From Coriobacteriia bacterium (GTDB lineage Bacteria; Actinomycetota; Coriobacteriia; WRKU01; WQUG01): a DNA stretch of 11,242 nt. The DNA lies in contig WREJ01000021.1 of NCBI GenBank assembly GCA_009779395.1, positions 1 through 11,242 of the forward strand, written 5' to 3'. This document shows, one piece after another, positions 7,154 to 11,242 of the stretch (its first letter is position 1; every line of letters starts with the position of its first letter). The notes under the pieces are model-generated. The model searched no databases and was not told where the DNA came from. It saw nothing but the letters and a program-made list of their open reading frames with translations. Made by a program: the position numbers and the translations under genes.

Positions 7154-8250
7154 CACAGCCACAGAGAGAAGCAAAAAGGCTGATGAAAGGCAATGAAGCT
7201 GTTGCCGAAGCAGCCATCAGGGCAGGATGTCGTACCTATTTTGGCTATCCCATTACCCCTCAGAACGAACTTGCTGCTTATATGTCAAAGCGTATGCCTC
7301 AGGTGGATGGCGTATTTGTGCAGGCAGAAAGCGAAACAGGTGCTATTAATATGGTCTACGGTGCCGCCGCCGCTGGCGCGCGTGTACTGACTTCTTCCAG
7401 CTCCCCCGGTGTTGCGCTAAAAGCAGAGGGCATTTCGTATCTTGCTGCGGCAGACTTGCCCAGCGTTATCATTAATATTCAGAGAGGTGGTCCAGGACTG
7501 GGCACCATTCAACCCTCTCAAGGTGACTATTTCATGTCAACAAAGGCTCCTGGTCATGGTGACTTTAAATGTCTGGTCTATGCTCCCTCAACGGTGCAAG
7601 AAATGGCAGACATGGTTGGCGACGCCTTTGAAAAGGCTGACGAGTATTTGATGCCAGCGATAATTTTGTCTGACGGTCTGTTGGGACAAATGATGGAGCC
7701 TGTGGCACTGCCACCCATCAAGGATCCGGCTGACTGCCCGCAGCACGACTGGGCTTTGACGGGAACGCGCGGCAAGCGTGCACCCCAAGAGGTTAATTCA
7801 CTGCGTCTGTACCCCGAGCAGCTTGAGGCGACCAATAACGAGCGTTACGCCATGTATGATCGCATCAAGGCAAAAGAACAGCAGGCAGAAATGTATCGTA
7901 CTGACGATGCTGACATTATTGTTGTTGCCTATGGCGCAAGTGCGCGTACCGCAAAGAGCGCTGTTGATCTGGCACGTGACGCGGGAGTACGTGCAGGAAT
8001 GGTACGTCCTCTCTTGGTATGGCCTTTCCCCGACGATGCGCTCGACAGTCTGATTACGGGCGGAACCGCCAAGGGCTTTTTGACCGTTGAAATGAGCATG
8101 GGACAAATGGTCGAGGACGTGCAACTGCTGGTGAATGGTCGCTTGCCTATTGACAGCTTTAATCGCACGGGAGGTCTGGTACCAGAACCCAAGGCGATTG
8201 CAGAACGTATCGAGAAACTGTACAAGCAAACTGCGGAAGGGGGCAACTAA
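7150..8250 (+). CDS. vorB: 2-oxoacid:ferredoxin oxidoreductase alpha subunit, VorB type
   Basis: 366-aa subunit carrying the pyrimidine-binding (PYR) domain for thiamine diphosphate. The signature GYPITPQNE is at residues 32-40; the Thr of ITP (T36) corresponds to the conserved active-site threonine of pyruvate:ferredoxin oxidoreductase. It continues with the family-typical QAESE, SSSSPG and GGPGLGTIQPSQGDYF stretches. A C-terminal transketolase-C-like domain (about residues 250-350) includes IIVVAYGASARTA. Length and sequence style match the 3-methyl-2-oxobutanoate (2-oxoisovalerate) ferredoxin oxidoreductase alpha family rather than pyruvate enzymes. A substrate range of branched-chain 2-oxoacids is therefore likely, but annotation of this family by homology is not proof, and aryl-pyruvates or 2-oxoglutarate remain possible. 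A strong ribosome binding site AAGGAGGTG (7136-7144) sits inside the ferredoxin 3' end. The gene ends 1 nt before the beta start. Confidence 0.9.
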   Translation: MTQPQREAKRLMKGNEAVAEAAIRAGCRTYFGYPITPQNELAAYMSKRMPQVDGVFVQAESETGAINMVYGAAAAGARVLTSSSSPGVALKAEGISYLAAADLPSVIINIQRGGPGLGTIQPSQGDYFMSTKAPGHGDFKCLVYAPSTVQEMADMVGDAFEKADEYLMPAIILSDGLLGQMMEPVALPPIKDPADCPQHDWALTGTRGKRAPQEVNSLRLYPEQLEATNNERYAMYDRIKAKEQQAEMYRTDDADIIVVAYGASARTAKSAVDLARDAGVRAGMVRPLLVWPFPDDALDSLITGGTAKGFLTVEMSMGQMVEDVQLLVNGRLPIDSFNRTGGLVPEPKAIAERIEKLYKQTAEGGN

Positions 8251-8251
8251 C

Positions 8252-9148
8252 ATGACTGGACATACTCCTTCAGCTAACGAGAAAGCGATTTTCACCCGCA
8301 CCAAGGGGTTGACCGACACTGCTTTTACCTATTGTGCCGGCTGTATGCACGGAATTGTGCACCGATTGGTCGCTGAAAGCCTGGAAGAACTTGATGTTTT
8401 GGGCAAAACCATTGGTATAGCACCAGTAGGCTGTAGCGTAACAGCTACGAACTTTTTTAACTGTGACATGTTGCAGGCTTCGCATGGTCGTGCGGCTGCT
8501 GCTGCCACCGGCGTCAAGCGCGTTAATCCTGACAACATTGTCTTTAGCTATCAGGGTGACGGCGACCTTGCTGCGATTGGAACAGCAGAAAGTGTTCATG
8601 CTGCTGCGCGTGGCGAGCACATTACCGTTATCTTTATCAACAATGCGATTTACGGTATGACTGGTGGACAAATGGCACCGACAACGATGCCTGGCCAAAT
8701 TACTCAGACCAGTCCCTATGGTCGTATTATTGCCCAGGATGGCTATCCTCTGCGTGTAGTCGAAATGCTGGCGACACTTGACGGCGTTGCCTATGCCGAG
8801 CGTGTGACCGTTGACACACCCAAGAATATCCGTACTGCAAAGCGTGCAATTCGTAAGGCTTTCGAGTATCAGCGCGACAAGGTGGGTTACACCATCATCG
8901 AGGTGCTGTGTACTTGTCCGACCAACTGGGGTCTGAACCCACTGGAATCAGCCGACTGGATGCGCGAGAACATGTTCCCCTACTATCCGCTGGGCGTCTA
9001 TCGTGATGTCAAGGCCGAGGGTTACGCAAATATTGTTGATGCTGCTGCAGCCTTGCTCGAGGAACAGACCGCAGCAGAAGCAGAGAGACAAGCTGCCGAG
9101 GCGGCAAAAGAGGCGGCAAAAGTAGCCGCAAAGGGGGGAGGAGAGTAA
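8252..9148 (+). CDS. 2-oxoacid:ferredoxin oxidoreductase beta subunit (TPP-binding)
   Basis: 298-aa catalytic subunit that binds the diphosphate of thiamine diphosphate and the proximal [4Fe-4S] cluster. The TPP motif runs from GDGD (102-105) to NN (130-131), followed by AIYGMTGGQ (132-140). Probable cluster ligands are C28 and C31 (YCAGC), C61 (PVGCS) and C222 (CPTNW). The HGRAAAAATG segment near residue 78 is also typical of KorB/VorB-type beta subunits. The start at ATG 8252 is supported by GGAAGGGGG at 8235-8243. An upstream extension of the frame to 8135 lies wholly within the alpha gene and is not used. The last ~30 residues are an Ala/Glu/Lys-rich, probably helical tail ending GGGE, outside the conserved fold. 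The stop overlaps the gamma start (TAATG). Confidence 0.92.
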   Translation: MTGHTPSANEKAIFTRTKGLTDTAFTYCAGCMHGIVHRLVAESLEELDVLGKTIGIAPVGCSVTATNFFNCDMLQASHGRAAAAATGVKRVNPDNIVFSYQGDGDLAAIGTAESVHAAARGEHITVIFINNAIYGMTGGQMAPTTMPGQITQTSPYGRIIAQDGYPLRVVEMLATLDGVAYAERVTVDTPKNIRTAKRAIRKAFEYQRDKVGYTIIEVLCTCPTNWGLNPLESADWMRENMFPYYPLGVYRDVKAEGYANIVDAAAALLEEQTAAEAERQAAEAAKEAAKVAAKGGGE

Positions 9149-9708
9149 TGAAAACCCCCATGACTAACCTAGAAATGAGACTTGCTGGCTATGGTGGGCA
9201 AGGTGTACTGTTTGCTGGACGTGTTATCGCAACTGCTGGTTTGCTCAGCGGACGAGAGGTAAGCTGGTTGCCCAGCTACGGTCCAGAAATGCGCGGTGGT
9301 ACCTGTAATTGCTCGATAATCATTTCCGATGACCCTATTGGTACGCCATTGGTTGTTGATCCTCAGATTATCATTGCCATGAACAAGCTGTCCTTTGACC
9401 GCTTTAACGATTCTATTGTGCCCGGTGGCCTGATGATTGTTGATGATTCGACCTTTGCTATGGAAGCAACACGCGATGACATCGAAAACATCATCTATCC
9501 TTATGCTCAGTTTGCCTCAGATAATGACTGTTCTGACGAGCAGGGTAACCCTCTGGGCAACCTGTTGATGGTGGGTGCTTTGTGGAAGGCAACCCAGTTC
9601 TGCAGCGAAGATATTTTGGACGAGGCTTTGGTACAGTCCATCCCCGAGCGCAAAACGGCACTTCTTGAGGTCAACCGTAAGGCACTTGCCCTTGGCAAGG
9701 GTCTGTAG
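9148..9708 (+). CDS. 2-oxoacid:ferredoxin oxidoreductase gamma subunit
   Basis: 186-aa subunit of the pyruvate/ketoisovalerate oxidoreductase catalytic (gamma) family, which in this enzyme class forms the CoA-binding region. It has the family N-terminal signature GYGGQGVLFAG (residues 14-25) and the conserved PSYGPEMRGGTCNC segment (43-56). Length is normal for a separate gamma subunit. The start at 9148 shares one base with the beta stop codon and has GGAGG (9137-9141) 6 nt upstream. An internal ATG (Met5) is possible but less well placed. It is the last of four coupled genes (delta-alpha-beta-gamma), the usual order for KOR/VOR enzymes. The complex should be cytoplasmic and oxygen sensitive. 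Confidence 0.92.
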   Translation: MKTPMTNLEMRLAGYGGQGVLFAGRVIATAGLLSGREVSWLPSYGPEMRGGTCNCSIIISDDPIGTPLVVDPQIIIAMNKLSFDRFNDSIVPGGLMIVDDSTFAMEATRDDIENIIYPYAQFASDNDCSDEQGNPLGNLLMVGALWKATQFCSEDILDEALVQSIPERKTALLEVNRKALALGKGL

Positions 9709-9745
9709 AGACGTAGCAAGAACTGCCAGAGAGAAGTAGCAAAAA

Positions 9746-10306
9746 ATGACAGATCAGCAGCAAGATATTCGTGAACTAGGTATGCGCATTCGCGGTTTGC
9801 GCGAGGCATGCGATGTCAGTGACGTCGACCTTGCTGCTGAACTTGATATCGACATTGATCGTTATCGTTCCTTTGAAGAGACTGGCGCTGATGTTCCTAT
9901 CAGCGTCATCTATTCAATCGCGCGTAAGTTCAATGTCGAGTTTACCGAAATACTTATGGGCAAGGCTGGTCGCATCGAGACCATCCAAATTGTCCGCAAA
10001 GGAGAAGGTCGCAAGATCGACCGCATGAGCGGCTATCATTTTGAGGACCTTGCCTGGCGTTATACGCCAAAAATCATGCAGCCACTCTTGGTGACCCTTG
10101 ACCCAGCAGACCAGTGCGACGACCTGGTGGCACACGAGGGTCAGGAATTCAACATGGTGTTGCAAGGTGCCATCGATTTGAGCTTTGACAGCCAAGTTAT
10201 TCGACTTAACGAAGGAGACAGTGCTTATTTTAACTCGCGCCATCCGCACGGGCAAAAATGCGCATCCAGCGTCCCGGCGATATTTTTGACGGTCATCACC
10301 GAATAG
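9746..10306 (+). CDS. XRE-family HTH regulator with C-terminal cupin domain
   Basis: 186-aa transcription factor. Residues about 8-70 form an XRE/Cro-type helix-turn-helix (LGMRIRGLREACDVSDVDLA, then a Ser-Phe-Glu-Glu stretch in the recognition region). Residues about 110-186 form a single cupin barrel: motif 1 has H130 and E134 (HEGQEF) and motif 2 is EGDSAYFNSRHPHG with H166 and H168. The metal site is atypical, with one His-Glu pair in motif 1. Such XRE-cupins commonly sense small acids or metabolites and regulate neighbouring catabolic genes. Here it lies 37 nt after the oxidoreductase gamma gene and 60 nt before an acyl-CoA synthetase, so control of this cassette is the simplest idea. 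The ribosome binding site is weak (AGAGAGAAG). The ligand and operator are unknown; the tandem repeat at 6823-6874 is a candidate site. Confidence 0.9.
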   Translation: MTDQQQDIRELGMRIRGLREACDVSDVDLAAELDIDIDRYRSFEETGADVPISVIYSIARKFNVEFTEILMGKAGRIETIQIVRKGEGRKIDRMSGYHFEDLAWRYTPKIMQPLLVTLDPADQCDDLVAHEGQEFNMVLQGAIDLSFDSQVIRLNEGDSAYFNSRHPHGQKCASSVPAIFLTVITE

Positions 10307-10317
10307 GCCGACCGTCA
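10287..10317. repeat. 8-bp inverted repeat spanning the stop codon of the XRE-cupin gene
   Basis: TGACGGTC (10287-10294) is the exact reverse complement of GACCGTCA (10310-10317), with a 15-nt loop containing the TAG stop at 10304-10306. As RNA it would make a moderately stable hairpin. No T-run follows, so it is not a standard intrinsic terminator. It could lower expression of the downstream synthetase, protect an RNA end, or be an operator. Confidence 0.45.
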
Positions 10318-10366
10318 TCCCCTCGTATCCCGCCCATCGTATCAAGTAGTCAGGAAGCTGAAATTC

Positions 10367-11242
10367 ATGGATTACCTACTGAAAAAATACTGTCCGCGTA
10401 TCGATTTTGACTCGTACGAGGACTTTCACGCCAACTACCGACTGGACATTCCCGCTGACTTTAACTTTGCCTATGACGTTGTCGACCAGTGGGCGCAGGT
10501 CCAGCCAGACAAGCGTGCTCTGCACTGGATTGATGACAAGGGGACAGAGTTGGTCCAGACTTTTGCAGACATTGCCAGCATGTCAGATCAGCTGGCAGCG
10601 GCATTCACCCAGCAGCTGGGTCTGAAAAAGGGTGACATCGTGCTGCTGCTTTTGCGTCAACGCTGGGAATACTGGACAATCGCTACTGCTCTGATGAAGA
10701 TGGGCGTTATTTTTGTGCCAGGGTCTGTGCAGATGACGGCAAAAGACCTGGTGTTTCGTGCAGAATCTGCAGGCTTTAAGACCGTTTTTGCCGTGGACGA
10801 CCCCTACGTTATACAGCAGGTCGACGAGTGCATTAAGCAGGGTGCAGACATTAGCAACAAAGTTGTGGTGCAGCAGGGTTATGGTGATGGCAGCGCACCG
10901 TCTGCAGACCAGCTGGCGTCCTGGACAACTCTTGATGAATTGCTTGCCCTTGATGTGCCCGCCTGGACGCGCCCTACGGGCGCTGACGGGATTGGTGCTG
11001 ACGACACCCTAATGCTGTACTTTACCTCGGGCACTACCGGTCAGCCAAAGATGGTACACCACACACACAGACATCCGCTGGGACACATTACCACGGCAAA
11101 GTACTGGCAGCAGGTGCAAGAGGACGCGCTGCACTTTAGCGTCACCGACAGTGCCTGGGCAAAGTTTGGCTGGGGCAAAATTTACGGTCAGTGGATTTGT
11201 GGTGCCGGCGTTTTTGCCTACGACTGGGATGCTTTTGTGCCA
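10367..11242 (+). CDS. AMP-forming acyl-CoA synthetase (ANL superfamily), 3' truncated by window
   Basis: The first 292 residues of an adenylate-forming enzyme that makes acyl-CoA from a carboxylic acid, ATP and CoA. It is open to the last base, so the rest (usually around 250 more residues with the hinge and C-terminal domain) lies outside. The ATP/AMP-binding P-loop TSGTTGQPK is at residues 220-228. The following HTHRHPLGH and WAKFGWGKIYGQWICGAGVF stretches resemble the medium-chain/acetyl-CoA synthetase-like (ACSM-type) branch rather than long-chain FadD. The start ATG has AGGAA (10352-10356) 10 nt upstream. There is no signal peptide; it should be cytoplasmic. Its position after the oxidoreductase and regulator suggests that its acyl group is the one handled by the oxidoreductase, for example a branched-chain or aryl acid. 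The substrate cannot be read from this half of the protein. Confidence 0.9.
   Translation, partial: MDYLLKKYCPRIDFDSYEDFHANYRLDIPADFNFAYDVVDQWAQVQPDKRALHWIDDKGTELVQTFADIASMSDQLAAAFTQQLGLKKGDIVLLLLRQRWEYWTIATALMKMGVIFVPGSVQMTAKDLVFRAESAGFKTVFAVDDPYVIQQVDECIKQGADISNKVVVQQGYGDGSAPSADQLASWTTLDELLALDVPAWTRPTGADGIGADDTLMLYFTSGTTGQPKMVHHTHRHPLGHITTAKYWQQVQEDALHFSVTDSAWAKFGWGKIYGQWICGAGVFAYDWDAFVP

Noticed and set aside
8135..8251. upstream extension of the beta subunit frame
   Set aside because: The 39 added codons lie entirely within the alpha gene, and the ATG at 8252 has its own ribosome binding site and begins close to the conserved N-terminus.
7798..8319. 173-codon - strand open frame antisense to the alpha subunit
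   Set aside because: It is a shadow of the alpha gene's codon bias; the + strand protein is strongly conserved and no ribosome binding site or motif supports the antisense frame.
6894..9719. shared 8-mer CGTAGCAA upstream of the ferredoxin (6894-6901) and of the XRE-cupin (9712-9719)
   Set aside because: It is short, not symmetric, and lies at different distances from the starts; two copies of an 8-mer in 11 kb are weak evidence for an operator.
10407..11012. two + strand open frames (10407-10625 and 10758-11012) inside the last gene
   Set aside because: Both are out-of-frame shadows of the acyl-CoA synthetase, whose frame stays open from 10367 to the window end with a clear P-loop.

Overview
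The window is 11.2 kb and reads almost entirely on the + strand. It has two parts: a chromosomal housekeeping block (gyrB 3' end, gyrA, a DinG-type helicase/nuclease) and an anaerobic energy or amino-acid metabolism cassette. The cassette holds a four-subunit ferredoxin-dependent 2-oxoacid oxidoreductase, an XRE-cupin regulator and the first half of an AMP-forming acyl-CoA synthetase. Base composition looks balanced, slightly above half G+C by eye. Adjacent gyrB-gyrA is typical of the oriC-proximal region of Actinomycetota and Bacillota. With the strictly anaerobic enzymes and the GyrA sequence style, I would guess an obligate anaerobe, perhaps a member of Coriobacteriia (Eggerthellaceae-like). 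This placement is inference, not shown by any marker in the window.

Region 1 (1-6649). gyrB (incomplete at its 5' end) is followed after 16 nt by gyrA, which starts with TTG behind a good Shine-Dalgarno site. gyrA is followed after 3 nt by a 1025-aa DinG-like protein, also with a TTG start but with no visible ribosome binding site, so it is probably translated by coupling to gyrA. The DinG protein carries an intact N-terminal DEDDh 3'-5' exonuclease domain, all SF2 helicase motifs I checked, and a complete four-cysteine iron-sulfur signature. The exonuclease-fused DinG of Staphylococcus lacks that cluster. GyrA has Gln at the position of E. coli Ser83 and a strongly acidic C-terminal tail.

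Region 2 (6650-6934). This 285-nt AT-rich intergenic region is the control region of the metabolic cassette. It holds a candidate extended -10 promoter, a small dyad, and a tandem repeat of about 23-24 nt whose shared 15-mer occurs twice. No convincing terminator for the gyrase/dinG unit was seen.

Region 3 (6935-11242). A 2x[4Fe-4S] ferredoxin subunit, the VorB-type alpha subunit, the TPP-binding beta subunit and the gamma subunit are arranged with overlaps or a 1-nt gap, as one translationally coupled operon. They should interconvert a branched-chain or aromatic 2-oxoacid with its acyl-CoA, CO2 and reduced ferredoxin. An XRE-cupin regulator and an AMP-forming acyl-CoA synthetase follow on the same strand. 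The synthetase could activate the matching acid for reductive carboxylation, or run in reverse to recover ATP from the acyl-CoA. The order suggests one functional module, with the cupin probably sensing the acid or acyl-CoA.

No tRNA, rRNA, CRISPR array, transposase or phage gene was seen. No wholly novel system is evident. The most notable points are the DinG architecture, the GyrA Gln96 residue, the repeat in the vor leader, and the oxidoreductase-regulator-synthetase module.
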